This document shows positions 50,051 through 59,823 of a DNA stretch of 64,000 nucleotides, piece by piece. The notes below the pieces were generated by a model. That model saw nothing but the letters and a program-made list of their open reading frames with translations, did no database searches and was not told the DNA's origin. This DNA comes from Thermomonas paludicola (GTDB lineage Bacteria > Pseudomonadota > Gammaproteobacteria > Xanthomonadales > Xanthomonadaceae): the NCBI RefSeq assembly GCF_024498955.1, contig NZ_CP093311.1:682001-746000 (forward strand). The letters are read 5' to 3'. Position 1 is the first letter of the stretch. Every line of letters starts with the position of its first letter. The translations under genes were made by a program, and so were the position numbers.

Positions 50051-50815
50051 TCAGGCAGCCGCCTCCGGCGTCAGCCGGTTCTTGATCCAGTCGTAGCCGT
50101 GCGCCTCCAGTTCCAGCGCCAGTGCCGGCCCGCCGGTTTCCACGATGCGTCCGTTGGCCAGCACGTGCACCACGTCCGGCTTGATGTAGTCCAGCAGGCG
50201 CTGGTAGTGGGTGATGACCAGGAAGGCGCGCTCGCTTGATCGCTGCGCGTTGACGCCATCGGCGACCGCTTTCAGCGCATCGATGTCGAGGCCGGAATCG
50301 GTTTCGTCGAGGATCGCCAGCTTCGGTTCCAGCAGCGCCATCTGGAAGATCTCGTTGCGCTTTTTCTCGCCGCCGCTGAAGCCTTCGTTGACGCCGCGAT
50401 GCAGCAGCTCGTCCTTCAGGTGCAGCACGGCGAGTTTCTCGCGCACCTTTTTCAGGAACTGCATCGAGTCGAGTTCGGGCTCGCCACGGGTCTTGCGCTG
50501 CGCGTTGTAGGCCGCGCGCAGGAAGTAGGTGTTGTTCACCCCGGGGATTTCCACCGGGTACTGGAAGGCCAGGAACACGCCGGCGGCGGCACGCGCTTCC
50601 GGTGCCAGCTCCAGCAGCGGTTTGCCTTCGAAGGTGACGCTGCCGGCGGTCACTTCATAGCCATCGCGCCCCGCCAGGATATTGCCCAGCGTGGATTTGC
50701 CGGCGCCGTTCGGCCCCATGATCGCGTGGATTTCGCCGGGCTTCACCTCCAGCGACAGGCCTTTCAGGATTTCCTTGCCGGCGACGCGGGCATGCAGGTT
50801 TTCGATCTTCAACAT
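50051..50815 (-). CDS. sufC: Fe-S assembly ATPase SufC
   Basis: ABC-type ATPase of the SufBC2D complex. 254 aa from ATG 50815. Walker A MGPNGAGKSTLGNILAG, Q-loop FLAFQYPVEIPGV, signature FSGGEKKRNEIFQMALLEPKLAILDETDSGLDIDAL (Walker B). Usual SufC features, including MLKIENLHARVAGKEIL at the start. The gap to sufB is 77 bases. Confidence 0.97.
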   Translation of the reverse strand: MLKIENLHARVAGKEILKGLSLEVKPGEIHAIMGPNGAGKSTLGNILAGRDGYEVTAGSVTFEGKPLLELAPEARAAAGVFLAFQYPVEIPGVNNTYFLRAAYNAQRKTRGEPELDSMQFLKKVREKLAVLHLKDELLHRGVNEGFSGGEKKRNEIFQMALLEPKLAILDETDSGLDIDALKAVADGVNAQRSSERAFLVITHYQRLLDYIKPDVVHVLANGRIVETGGPALALELEAHGYDWIKNRLTPEAAA

Positions 50816-50892
50816 GTGTTGGTTCCATTTGGCGGAGATGCGCCCGCCGACGGTTGATGCATGGCGATGGGGGCAGGCAGGCGCCTGCCGCA

Positions 50893-52338
<1,446 letters not shown>

Positions 52339-52348
52339 CGGGTGTTCC

Positions 52349-52798
52349 TCAAACCGGTGCCAGCTGGGCGCCAATGCGCCTGCGCACGGGGTGTTGTGGT
52401 GGGATCAGCATCTGCGCCAACGACACGTTGCCCAGTGCCTCGGCCACCACGTCATTGATGCGCCGCCAGTTGGCGCGCACGCCGCAGCTGTGCTCGATGC
52501 CGCACTGGCCGCTGGGCGTGCTGCATTCGGTCATGCCCAGCGGGCCTTCCATCGCTTCCACGATCTCGATCAGGCTGATCGCGTCGGCCGGGCGCGCCAG
52601 CCGGTAGCCACCGTTGGCGCCACGAAAGCCCGCCACCAGCCCGGCGGCGGCCAGCGGCTTGAGCACCTTGGCCACGGTGGGTGCTTCCAGGCCGGCGCGT
52701 TCGGCCAATTCCGGCGCACTGAGCACCATGTCCGGCCGTGCGGCAAGCACGGTCAGGATCACGGTGGCGTAGTCGGTAAGCCGGGTGACGCGAAGCAT
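52349..52798 (-). CDS. sufR: Rrf2-family regulator of the SUF operon
   Basis: 149 aa. N-terminal winged helix (1-70): [60 protein letters not shown]. Three cysteines (C92, C99, C105 in [17 protein letters not shown]) match the Fe-S ligand pattern of IscR/SufR-type Rrf2 proteins; the fourth ligand is not obvious. It senses Fe-S status and likely controls its own operon. First gene of sufR-B-C-D-S. Members of this group annotated SUF system regulator are distinct from the cyanobacterial SufR, so the symbol is tentative. Confidence 0.9.
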   Translation of the reverse strand: MLRVTRLTDYATVILTVLAARPDMVLSAPELAERAGLEAPTVAKVLKPLAAAGLVAGFRGANGGYRLARPADAISLIEIVEAMEGPLGMTECSTPSGQCGIEHSCGVRANWRRINDVVAEALGNVSLAQMLIPPQHPVRRRIGAQLAPV

Positions 52799-52830
52799 GG
52801 GGGCGGGGCGCTGGTTGAATCTGTACTGAA

Positions 52831-52859
52831 ATTGTACGTTTTGACGCCGCCGCCGCCAA
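52831..52859 (-). promoter_or_regulatory. Probable promoter of the suf operon
   Basis: Reading leftward, TTGGCG (52854-52859) lies 17 bases from TACAAT (52831-52836), a near-consensus sigma70 pair. GTAC-N7-GTAC overlaps the -10 (52823-52837), a likely site for the Rrf2 regulator. About 32 bases separate the -10 from the sufR start. Inferred from sequence only. Confidence 0.6.
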
Positions 52860-52861
52860 GT

Positions 52862-53812
52862 TCAGCGTCTGACCTGCATCAAGGCGTGGTCGATCCAGCG
52901 GGAGACCGCGTCGGTGTACGCCGATGGCAGGCCCAGTTGCGCATTGATCTCACCGTGCGACAGGGCCTCCGGCAGCACCTCGGCCGGGACCGACAGGGTG
53001 GCGGCGCGCTGCGCCAGCTTGCCGGCTTCCTCGCAGGGTGAGGTCGGGAAATGACGCGTGCTGGAACACACCAGCAGCATCGGCAGGGCGTCGCGGCCTA
53101 GCTGTTGTTGCGGGGAGACGGATCGCCAGAAGCCGGAATCCGCGCCGAAGGCGTCGTGATACAGCTGCGGAACTCGCGCCTGCGACATCAGCGACGGCAC
53201 ATCGAGCGCGCCGCTGTCCAGCGCGACCACGCCGCGCGGCCGCTGTGCGCCGGCTTGTTGCAGCAGCGCGGGCTGGCTGCCCAGCAACGCCACCAGGTGG
53301 GCACCGGCCGAATGCCCCATCAGGATCATGCGTTGCGGGTCTGCGTCCCATTGCGCGGCATGCTGCTGCACCGAGGCCACTGCCGCGGCGATGTCGCGTG
53401 CTTGCTGCAGCGGGTTGGCCTCGGGCACCAGCCGGTTGTTGGCGGAGACGAACACGAAGCCCCTGCCCAGCCAGTAGCCCGCCTTGTGATCGACCACCGG
53501 GGAAGACGTCTTGTCGCCCCGCCGCCAGCCGCCGCCGTGGACCATGAGCACGATTGGCGCGTTGGCCTGCGGGCGTGCGGGCAGGTACACGTCATAGCGC
53601 TGCTTCGGGTCTGCGCCGTAGGCCACGTCGTGCAGTACCCGCGTGCCCGCCGGAACCTGCGTGGAGGCGCCGGCGGTGTCCGCGCCGCCACGCTGCTGCA
53701 GCCGCTGCGCGATGCGCTCGCGCAGGCGTTGTTGCGCGGAAGAGGGCGCGCTGGCGACGATCAGCAGGCCAAGGCCGAGGAGCAAGGCTGCAGCGATGGA
53801 GATGCGACGCAT
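52862..53812 (-). CDS. Alpha/beta hydrolase (esterase/lipase-like), exported
   Basis: 316 aa from ATG 53812, AAGGAAG 8 nt upstream. Signal peptide MRRISIAAALLLGLGLLIVASAPSSAQ. Alpha/beta hydrolase of the HSL/BD-FAE-like type: VLMVHGGGWRRGDK (oxyanion HGGG), nucleophile Ser in LMGHSAGAHLVALLG, Asp in the LVCSSTRHFPTSPC region and a C-terminal His (ALSHGEINAQLG). Substrate unknown. Its stop is 63 bases before sufR on the same strand, separated by the suf promoter. Confidence 0.87.
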   Translation of the reverse strand: MRRISIAAALLLGLGLLIVASAPSSAQQRLRERIAQRLQQRGGADTAGASTQVPAGTRVLHDVAYGADPKQRYDVYLPARPQANAPIVLMVHGGGWRRGDKTSSPVVDHKAGYWLGRGFVFVSANNRLVPEANPLQQARDIAAAVASVQQHAAQWDADPQRMILMGHSAGAHLVALLGSQPALLQQAGAQRPRGVVALDSGALDVPSLMSQARVPQLYHDAFGADSGFWRSVSPQQQLGRDALPMLLVCSSTRHFPTSPCEEAGKLAQRAATLSVPAEVLPEALSHGEINAQLGLPSAYTDAVSRWIDHALMQVRR

Positions 53813-53946
53813 GGTGGCGCTTCCTTGGGTAGATGGACGCGACAACGCGTCACCGACGCGGCAGGTTGACGCGCGCGTCGAACGCCGCCGGTGACGTTGC
53901 GACCGGCATGCGCCAGAATGCGGCATTCAACGTGTCCCCTGCGCCG

Positions 53947-54411
53947 ATGCCGAAAAAAATCATCACCCGCAAATCCGCCATCCACGGCAACGGCGTGTTC
54001 GCCGCGCGGCCACTCGAAAAAGGCGAGCGCCTGATCGAATACAAGGGACGTCGCCGCACCCACGACGAGGTGGACGCCGGCGACAGCGGCGACATCGAAA
54101 GCGGGCATACGTTCCTGTTCACCCTCGATGAAGATTGGGTGATCGATGCCAATTTCGAAGGCAATGCGGCGCGCTGGATCAACCACAGCTGCGCCCCGAA
54201 CTGCGAGGCGGTGCTGATCGAGGATGCAGACGAGCCGACGCGGTCGCGGGTGTTCATCGAGGCGATCCGCGCGATCGAACCCGGCGAAGAGCTGACCTAC
54301 GACTACGGCATCATCCTGGCTGAGCGGCACACGGCACGGTTGAAGGCCATCTGGGCCTGTCGCTGCGGGGCCAGCACCTGCACCGGGACAATGCTCAAGC
54401 CCAAGCGGTGA
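53947..54411 (+). CDS. SET-domain protein lysine methyltransferase
   Basis: 154 aa from ATG 53947; the frame is open to 53833 but that N-terminus is unlike SET proteins and no strong ribosome-binding site was seen. Complete SET domain: SAIHGNGVFAARPLEKGERLIEYKG, RWINHSCAPNC (79-86, SAM-site NHSC), ELTYDYG (115-121, catalytic Tyr). Followed by a post-SET motif C138-R-C140-x4-C145, which with C86 should bind zinc. Histones are absent in this host, so the target is unknown. Convergent with the lipoprotein gene. Confidence 0.88.
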   Translation: MPKKIITRKSAIHGNGVFAARPLEKGERLIEYKGRRRTHDEVDAGDSGDIESGHTFLFTLDEDWVIDANFEGNAARWINHSCAPNCEAVLIEDADEPTRSRVFIEAIRAIEPGEELTYDYGIILAERHTARLKAIWACRCGASTCTGTMLKPKR

Positions 54412-54417
54412 CTGTGC

Positions 54418-55155
54418 TCATTCGGCGTCGCCAGGCCAACTGATCGACAGGTCCCCAATGACCAGCGCTTGCTCGATGGCGGGGTGCGAACGATCGTCGC
54501 TGCGAAATACGCGGTCCCCTTGCGGCAGCCCGGCAGTCGCGGGCGTGCCCGCTCGCGCGACCAGCGTCACCGCACGAAACAGCGGCGCGCCCACGGCATT
54601 CGCCAGCCGGCCGCCGTGCCAGTCCTGCACGCTGCCGCCGTAGTCCCAGCCCAGTCCGTAGAAACTGATCGGTGCGCCATTGCGGTTCACCAGCTCGGCC
54701 AGGCTCATGCCCGGATGCAGCCCGTTGCCGTCATGCCAGCGGCTGTTCGCGCCGGAGACGCGCAGCACCTGGATTGGCGCCTCCTTGTCGTCGCCATCCA
54801 GCACCAGCTCCAGCCGCCGGCTGGGGTCATCCGCAAACACCACCAGCGCCGGGGCGCTTGCGCCCTCGGCGCCGGGCAGGGTTTCCTCGCGCACGTTGGT
54901 TTTGCCGAAGCGCGCCTCCAGTTCGGCCCGGGTGGTCAACGGCCCCAGCGTGCCGGGAAGCTCCCAGTCTTCGCCGGCGGGAGCGATGACGGTTGCGGCA
55001 GGTGCGGCGGTGGCCGCAGGCGCGGCGGTGGCCGCAGGCGCGGGAGCCGCCGTTGCTGCAGGCGCGGGCGCCGGAGCAACCGGCGCGGGCGCCCGCGAAC
55101 AGGCGGCCAGCATCAGCGTGGCAGCCAGCAGTGGCGTGCGGGCAAACGGCCGCAT
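54418..55155 (-). CDS. Lipoprotein with Ala/Pro repeat linker
   Basis: 245 aa. Lipobox LMLAACS near residue 19 marks an outer- or inner-membrane lipoprotein. Residues about 22-55 are a low-complexity APAPAATAAPA linker built from 18-base repeats (55004-55039). The rest (GEDWELPGTLGPLTTRAELEARFGKTNVREETLP, GMSLAELVNRNGAPISFYGLGWDYGG) was not matched to a family. Function unknown. Confidence 0.8.
   Translation of the reverse strand: MRPFARTPLLAATLMLAACSRAPAPVAPAPAPAATAAPAPAATAAPAATAAPAATVIAPAGEDWELPGTLGPLTTRAELEARFGKTNVREETLPGAEGASAPALVVFADDPSRRLELVLDGDDKEAPIQVLRVSGANSRWHDGNGLHPGMSLAELVNRNGAPISFYGLGWDYGGSVQDWHGGRLANAVGAPLFRAVTLVARAGTPATAGLPQGDRVFRSDDRSHPAIEQALVIGDLSISWPGDAE
55004..55039. repeat. 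Tandem 18-base repeats in the lipoprotein linker
   Basis: Two perfect 18-base copies (55004-55021, 55022-55039) encode AATAAP units on the minus strand. Part of a slightly longer degenerate Ala/Pro tract. Confidence 0.85.
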
Positions 55156-55190
55156 GCGGGCAATCCGGGGTGTGGCTGCGGGAGTGCGGA

Positions 55191-57233
55191 TCAGTCGTCC
55201 TCGGGATGTGGCTTGTACTGCTCCACCAGTTTTTTCTGCACCTGCGCGGGCACCGGTTCGTAGTGGCTGAAGTCGAGCGCATAGCGGCCGCGCCCGGCGG
55301 TGGCCGATTTCAATTCGGCCGCGTAGCCCTCCAGTTCCGACAGCGGAACCTGCGCACGGATCACGATCTCCCCGCCGCGCAGGGAGTCGGTGCCGCTGAT
55401 CCGCGCGCGCTTGGCTGACAGGCCGCCGCTGACGTCGCCCATGTGCTGCTCTGGCGCGCTGACCTCCAGTGCGACGATCGGCTCGAGCACTTGCGGCTGC
55501 GCTTTCGCGATCGCGTCCAGGAATGCCCGCTTGCCGGCGGCGATGAAGGCCACCTCCTTGCTGTCCACCGCATGATGCTTGCCGTCATGCACGATCACGC
55601 GGATGTCCTGCAGGGGATAGCCCGCCACGGCGCCGCTGGCCAGCACCTGGCGCACGCCTTTTTCCACCGCCGGCAGGAATTGACCCGGGATGGTGCCGCC
55701 CTTGACCTCGTCCACGAACTCGAAGCCGCCGCCGCGTGGCAGTGGTTCGATGCGCAGGGACACTTCGCCGAACTGGCCCGCGCCCCCGGTTTGCTTCTTG
55801 TGTCGATGGTGGCCTTCGGCGCGGGTGCTGATGGTTTCGCGATACGCGATGCGTGGCGGATGCGTGTCCACCTCCACCGCGTAGCGCTCCTTCAGCCGCT
55901 GCAACATCACCCGCAGGTGCAGGTCCGACAGGCCGTGGATCACGGTTTCGTTGGTTTCCGCATTGTGTTCCACCACGAATGCCGGGTCCTCTTCGGCCAG
56001 CTTGGCCAGCGCGGTTGCCAACTTCTGTTCCTGGCCCTTGCTGGCGGGTTCCACCGCCAGCCCGAACATCGGCTTCGGGAACTGCATCGGTGCGAGATGG
56101 ATGTGGTCTTCGTCGTGCGAATCGTGCAGGACGGCGTCGAAATGCAGCTCATCGACTTTCGCCACCGCCGCGATGTCGCCGGGAATCGCCTGCGCGATCT
56201 CCACGTGCTCCTTGCCCTTGAGCTTGAACAGGTGCGCCACCTTGAACGGCTTTTTCCCGTCATCGACGAATAGCTGCGCGTCCTTTTTCAACGTGCCTTG
56301 ATACACGCGGAAGATGCCCAGCTTGCCGACGAACGGGTCGTTGACGACCTTGAAGACATCGGCGATGACGTGCATGTCGGGGTCGGGGACGGCCACGATG
56401 GGGTGCGCCTCCGCGCCTTTCCGGAACGGTGGCGGGTTGGCTTCGCCCGGGTGCGGAAACAGCGCTTCGGCGATGTCGAGGAATTCCTTGATGCCCGTGC
56501 CACTGCGCGCGGAGGTGAAGCACACCGGGATCAGGTGGCCTTCGCGCAGGCACTGTTCGAAGGCATCGTGCAGCTCCGTGGCCGACAGGCCGTTCTCGCC
56601 CTGGTCGAGGAAGTGATCCATCACGGTCTCGTTGATTTCCACCACTTGGTCGATGATCTTCTGGTGCCATTCGGCGCAGGGGCCAAGGTCACTGCTGCCG
56701 TTGCTGCTGCCAAAGCAGTCCACCACGCGGGTGCCGCCGTCGGCGGGAAGATTGAGTGGCAGCACGTGGTTGCCGAATTCCGCGCGCAGTGCGTCCAGCA
56801 ACGCGCCAGCGTCATGCCCGGCATGGTCGATCTTGTTGACGACGATGACGCAGCTCAGGTCGCGCGACCTGGCGTAGTCCAGCATGCGTCGCGTGCCGTG
56901 GGCGATGCCGGTGTCGGCACCCACCACCACCACCACGGTTTCCACCGCGTCCAGCACGCCCAGGGCGGGGCCGCGGAAATCCGGGTAGCCGGGGGTGTCG
57001 ATCAGGTTCAGGTGCAGGCCGGCGCGATCCACGCTGGCAAGGGCTGCATCGATGGAATGCCCGCGCGCCTTCTCGATGGGGTCGAAGTCGGACACGGTGT
57101 TGCCGCGTTCAACCGTCCCTGCCGTCTGCAGTGCGCCGCCGGCAAGCAGCAGGGCTTCGAACAAGGTGGTTTTGCCGGCGCTTGGGTGGCCTGCCAGGGC
57201 CACGTTGCGGATGTGTGCTGTGCTGTAGGACAT
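55191..57233 (-). CDS. EF-G-like translational GTPase paralogue
   Basis: 680 aa. GTPase domain: P-loop GHPSAGKTT (15-23), NKID, then domain 2 (PIVAVPDPDMHVIADVFKVVNDPFVGKLGIFRVYQG), domain III/IV (VVEHNAETNETVIHGLSDLHLRVMLQRL, EFVDEVKGGTIPGQFLPAVEKGVR) and domain V (PIVALEVSAPEQHMGDVSGGLSAKRARISG). The switch II motif reads DTPGYPDF (79-86), so the catalytic His of canonical EF-G (DTPGHVDF) is Tyr83. This is not the main FusA; it resembles the FusA2 group, some of which lack ribosome-dependent GTPase activity. No neighbouring ribosomal genes. Confidence 0.9.
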   Translation of the reverse strand: MSYSTAHIRNVALAGHPSAGKTTLFEALLLAGGALQTAGTVERGNTVSDFDPIEKARGHSIDAALASVDRAGLHLNLIDTPGYPDFRGPALGVLDAVETVVVVVGADTGIAHGTRRMLDYARSRDLSCVIVVNKIDHAGHDAGALLDALRAEFGNHVLPLNLPADGGTRVVDCFGSSNGSSDLGPCAEWHQKIIDQVVEINETVMDHFLDQGENGLSATELHDAFEQCLREGHLIPVCFTSARSGTGIKEFLDIAEALFPHPGEANPPPFRKGAEAHPIVAVPDPDMHVIADVFKVVNDPFVGKLGIFRVYQGTLKKDAQLFVDDGKKPFKVAHLFKLKGKEHVEIAQAIPGDIAAVAKVDELHFDAVLHDSHDEDHIHLAPMQFPKPMFGLAVEPASKGQEQKLATALAKLAEEDPAFVVEHNAETNETVIHGLSDLHLRVMLQRLKERYAVEVDTHPPRIAYRETISTRAEGHHRHKKQTGGAGQFGEVSLRIEPLPRGGGFEFVDEVKGGTIPGQFLPAVEKGVRQVLASGAVAGYPLQDIRVIVHDGKHHAVDSKEVAFIAAGKRAFLDAIAKAQPQVLEPIVALEVSAPEQHMGDVSGGLSAKRARISGTDSLRGGEIVIRAQVPLSELEGYAAELKSATAGRGRYALDFSHYEPVPAQVQKKLVEQYKPHPEDD

Positions 57234-57517
57234 GAGCCCGTTCCTCCTTCGTGTGCGAATGGACGTGGCGTCATGGCTGTCCGCGCTTCGCGCCGGAGCA
57301 TCGCGCTCGGCGGGCGGTCATGGCAGTGGTCACATTAACGCAGGACGCGGGTGCGTGATCGTGCATCGCAACATGGCGCCGGCGCGGCCAGCCGAAAGCT
57401 GTCGTGCTGCTTAACGCGCACGCTGGCGCCGCCCGCATTCAGCAACGCGTCAAGCGCCGTGTCGCAGTGTGGATTCCACGCCGGCCACCTCACTTTCCCG
57501 GCGACGGGGATTCGACC

Positions 57518-58168
57518 ATGAAGCGTCTCATCAACAGCCTGCTCGTCCTGGGCCTTGTCGCCGGCAGCAGCACGGCATTCGCACAGTCCAGCGCCGATCG
57601 TTACGGCGACGCCTATTCCAACGACGGTGGCAGCGAAGGCTATTTCGACTATGCGCGGGTGATTCGCGTGGATCCGGTGCTGGACGAAGGCTATCGCAAC
57701 GCAACGGACTACGGGCGCCGCTGCCGTGACAGTACCACCGCTGGCCGTTACGAAAGTGATGGCTATTATTCCCGCGGGTATGACGATTATGGTCGCCGCC
57801 CGCGCAGTGGCGAGGCAGGGCGCAATGTCGCCACCATCGCCGGCGGCATCGTGGGCGCCGTGTTGGGCAGCAAGGTTGGCGGCGGCAGCGGCACCTATGC
57901 CGCCACGGCAGTCGGTTCGATGCTGGGTGGGATGGCCGGGCGCGAGATCTACGACCAGAACCAGCAAAACCGTTACGTCAGGGGCGGCACGGTGCGCGTC
58001 TGCGATCCCGAGCCGGTACGCGGCGGATACTCGGGATATTCCGGATATTCCGGCAGCGCCAGTGCCTATGACGTGACTTACGAGTACAACGGGCGGCGCT
58101 ACACGCGGCGCATGGACTACAACCCCGGCGATCGCATCCGGGTGCGCGTGGACGTGGTTCCCCAGTAA
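57518..58168 (+). CDS. Glycine-zipper 2TM-domain exported protein
   Basis: 216 aa from ATG 57518; the frame is open to 57404 but the signal peptide MKRLINSLLVLGLVAGSSTAFAQ fixes the start. The middle is Gly-rich (about 100-150): VATIAGGIVGAVLGSKVGGGSGTYAATAVGSMLGGMAGREIY, the glycine-zipper 2TM (Rick_17kDa) motif. A tandem YSGYSGYSG (58025-58051 DNA) precedes the C-terminal YDVTYEYNGRRYTRRMDY. Function unknown. A terminator-like stem follows. Confidence 0.83.
   Translation: MKRLINSLLVLGLVAGSSTAFAQSSADRYGDAYSNDGGSEGYFDYARVIRVDPVLDEGYRNATDYGRRCRDSTTAGRYESDGYYSRGYDDYGRRPRSGEAGRNVATIAGGIVGAVLGSKVGGGSGTYAATAVGSMLGGMAGREIYDQNQQNRYVRGGTVRVCDPEPVRGGYSGYSGYSGSASAYDVTYEYNGRRYTRRMDYNPGDRIRVRVDVVPQ
58025..58051. 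repeat. Three 9-base tandem repeats in the glycine-zipper gene
   Basis: GGATACTCG then GGATATTCC twice (58025-58033, 58034-58042, 58043-58051) encode YSG units. Confidence 0.8.
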
Positions 58169-58190
58169 CTTCGCTGCATGTCGCAGGCAG

Positions 58191-58215
58191 CACGGGGGCC
58201 GCTATCGGCCCCTGT
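58191..58215. terminator. Bidirectional hairpin between glycine-zipper gene and receiver gene
   Basis: Perfect 7-bp GGGGCCG/CGGCCCC core (58195-58201 with 58206-58212, loop CTAT) extended by CAC/GTG, in the 88-base convergent gap. Confidence 0.6.
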
Positions 58216-58256
58216 GTCGGGAGGCGTTCCGCAGGATGGCGGGCCCGCGATGCTGA

Positions 58257-58865
58257 TCAGGCCGGTGGCGCTGCCTGGGCTGCGGCTTCAGTGCGGTGGC
58301 CGCTGCGGCTGGCGTGCCGTGGAATGCCGTTTTCATCCAGCACCGATGCAATGCGGCTGAACACCTCGGCGCGCGAGAACGGCTTCTTCATGAAGTCGTC
58401 CGCGCCGATGCGCTGCACGTAGAACTGCTCGGTGGCCTGTGCGTTGCCGCTGATCATGATGATCGGAACATCCTTGGTGACGACGTCGCGGCGCAGGGTG
58501 CGCAGGGCGTTGAAGCCGTCGATGCCGGGCAGCACGATGTCCAGGAAGATCAGGTCGGGAACTTCGCGGCGTGCGATTTCGATGCCGGTTTCGCCGTCAT
58601 AGGCCACCAGAACGTCGCAGTGGTTCTGCTGCAGCATGCGTTTGAGCAGGGCGACGATGGTGGGCGAATCGTCGATCACCAGCACCCGGGTGCCGGGTCG
58701 CGCGCTGCGCCGATCGCGCTCGCGGCGTTCGCGGCCTGCGTGCAGGGCCGCTTCCTCGGCCTCATCGAGAACCGGCTGCTCGGCAGCCGGGACATGGGCT
58801 GTCCTTGCCTCGCGAACAGGCGCGACGGCAGGGCGTTTGCGTTTGAACAGGTCGAAAAAAGACAC
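58257..58865 (-). CDS. Receiver-domain protein (stand-alone response regulator)
   Basis: 202 aa from GTG 58865. A basic, charged N-terminal tail (1-58, with KRKRP and RRERDRRSARP) precedes one CheY-like receiver (59-180): VLVIDDSPT, phospho-acceptor Asp109 in LIFLDIVLPGIDGF, IIMISGN and FMKKPFSR (Lys). No output domain. It resembles PilG/PilH- or CheY-like regulators; the partner kinase is not in this window. The C-terminal tail is Ala-rich. Confidence 0.87.
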   Translation of the reverse strand: MSFFDLFKRKRPAVAPVREARTAHVPAAEQPVLDEAEEAALHAGRERRERDRRSARPGTRVLVIDDSPTIVALLKRMLQQNHCDVLVAYDGETGIEIARREVPDLIFLDIVLPGIDGFNALRTLRRDVVTKDVPIIMISGNAQATEQFYVQRIGADDFMKKPFSRAEVFSRIASVLDENGIPRHASRSGHRTEAAAQAAPPA

Positions 58866-58923
58866 GCGCTTGACTTCCCCATGATGGCCCCTGGGTACAG
58901 TCTAGCGTGAACCAGCGGCCGGA

Positions 58924-59814
58924 TCAGCGGCGGCTGTGGGCGTCCTCCGCCAATGCGCGCAGGGCGAACAGCCGGGCCACCTTGCCCCAGGCCAGCGCGC
59001 CGGCGATGCAGCAGCCCAGCAGGAGTGCAAGCAGGAAGCCGCCCATTCCCGTGGCATCCACCCGCTGGCGCAGGGCCAACAGCAGCAGGGCCAGCAACAG
59101 GCTGCATGCGGTGGGGACCAGGTACGCGGACAGCACCGCGATGGGGCGCCTGGCCAGCAGCCGCATGCCGCGCCACCAGGCCTTCAGCGCCGAGCGCAGG
59201 CGTGCGTCCGCGGCCAGCCAGCCGCGCCCTGCTTCCACCCCGGCATGCGCCAGCAGGAGCAGGATGCCGCCAATCAGCAGGGCGATGTCGCGCCCGTGCG
59301 TCACGTCGGCGGCGAGGATGGCGTGTTCGTGCGCCTTGTCGTTGAAGCCGATGGCTGCGGTCATGACCAGCAGCGCGGCGCCCATCGGCAGTACCGACCA
59401 CAGCAGCAGGCGCAGCATCGGGCCGTATTCGCCGATGCCGCCGCGCAGCAGGTCACCGAAGCCGAGCGGGGTGCGGCTGCGTGCGGCCACGAGGGTGGCG
59501 CCCACCAGCAGTGGCGACACCAGCAGCATCAGCAGTGCGCTGGCCTGGATGTTGGTGGCCAGCACGGGCAGCGGTGCGCTGCGCGCCATCAGGGCATCCA
59601 GCAGCAGCATCGGCGCCTGGCCATGGGCGATTGCCGGCGCCTGGATGGCATGGTCGAGCTGGTCGCCCAGCCAGCCCCACGCCGGCAGTGCGGCGATCAG
59701 CGCGCACGACAGCGTGGCGACGATCCAAAGCAGGAGCAGCCGCCATTGCAGGGCACCGGCAAGGGCGCGGGGAACGGAAGTGCGGGCGCGCAGCGGGCGA
59801 ATGGAGGTATTCAT
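58924..59814 (-). CDS. Polytopic membrane protein of unknown function
   Basis: 296 aa with 6 hydrophobic segments (about 22-45, 85-110, 130-155, 175-195, 220-245, 255-280). No named family was recognised beyond a weak resemblance to BPSS1780-type membrane proteins. It starts 9 bases after the M1 peptidase stop, on the same strand, so the two are likely co-transcribed. Confidence 0.7.
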   Translation of the reverse strand: MNTSIRPLRARTSVPRALAGALQWRLLLLWIVATLSCALIAALPAWGWLGDQLDHAIQAPAIAHGQAPMLLLDALMARSAPLPVLATNIQASALLMLLVSPLLVGATLVAARSRTPLGFGDLLRGGIGEYGPMLRLLLWSVLPMGAALLVMTAAIGFNDKAHEHAILAADVTHGRDIALLIGGILLLLAHAGVEAGRGWLAADARLRSALKAWWRGMRLLARRPIAVLSAYLVPTACSLLLALLLLALRQRVDATGMGGFLLALLLGCCIAGALAWGKVARLFALRALAEDAHSRR

Positions 59815-59823
59815 GGGGGCGCC

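Noticed and set aside
53833..53946. SET protein start at 53833
   Set aside because: The extra N-terminus is unlike SET proteins and spans the divergent promoter region of the hydrolase; start at 53947 gives the family-like beginning.
57234..57517. Small gene between the EF-G paralogue and the glycine-zipper gene
   Set aside because: The 284 bases contain no ORF with a plausible start, ribosome-binding site and composition; likely two divergent promoters.
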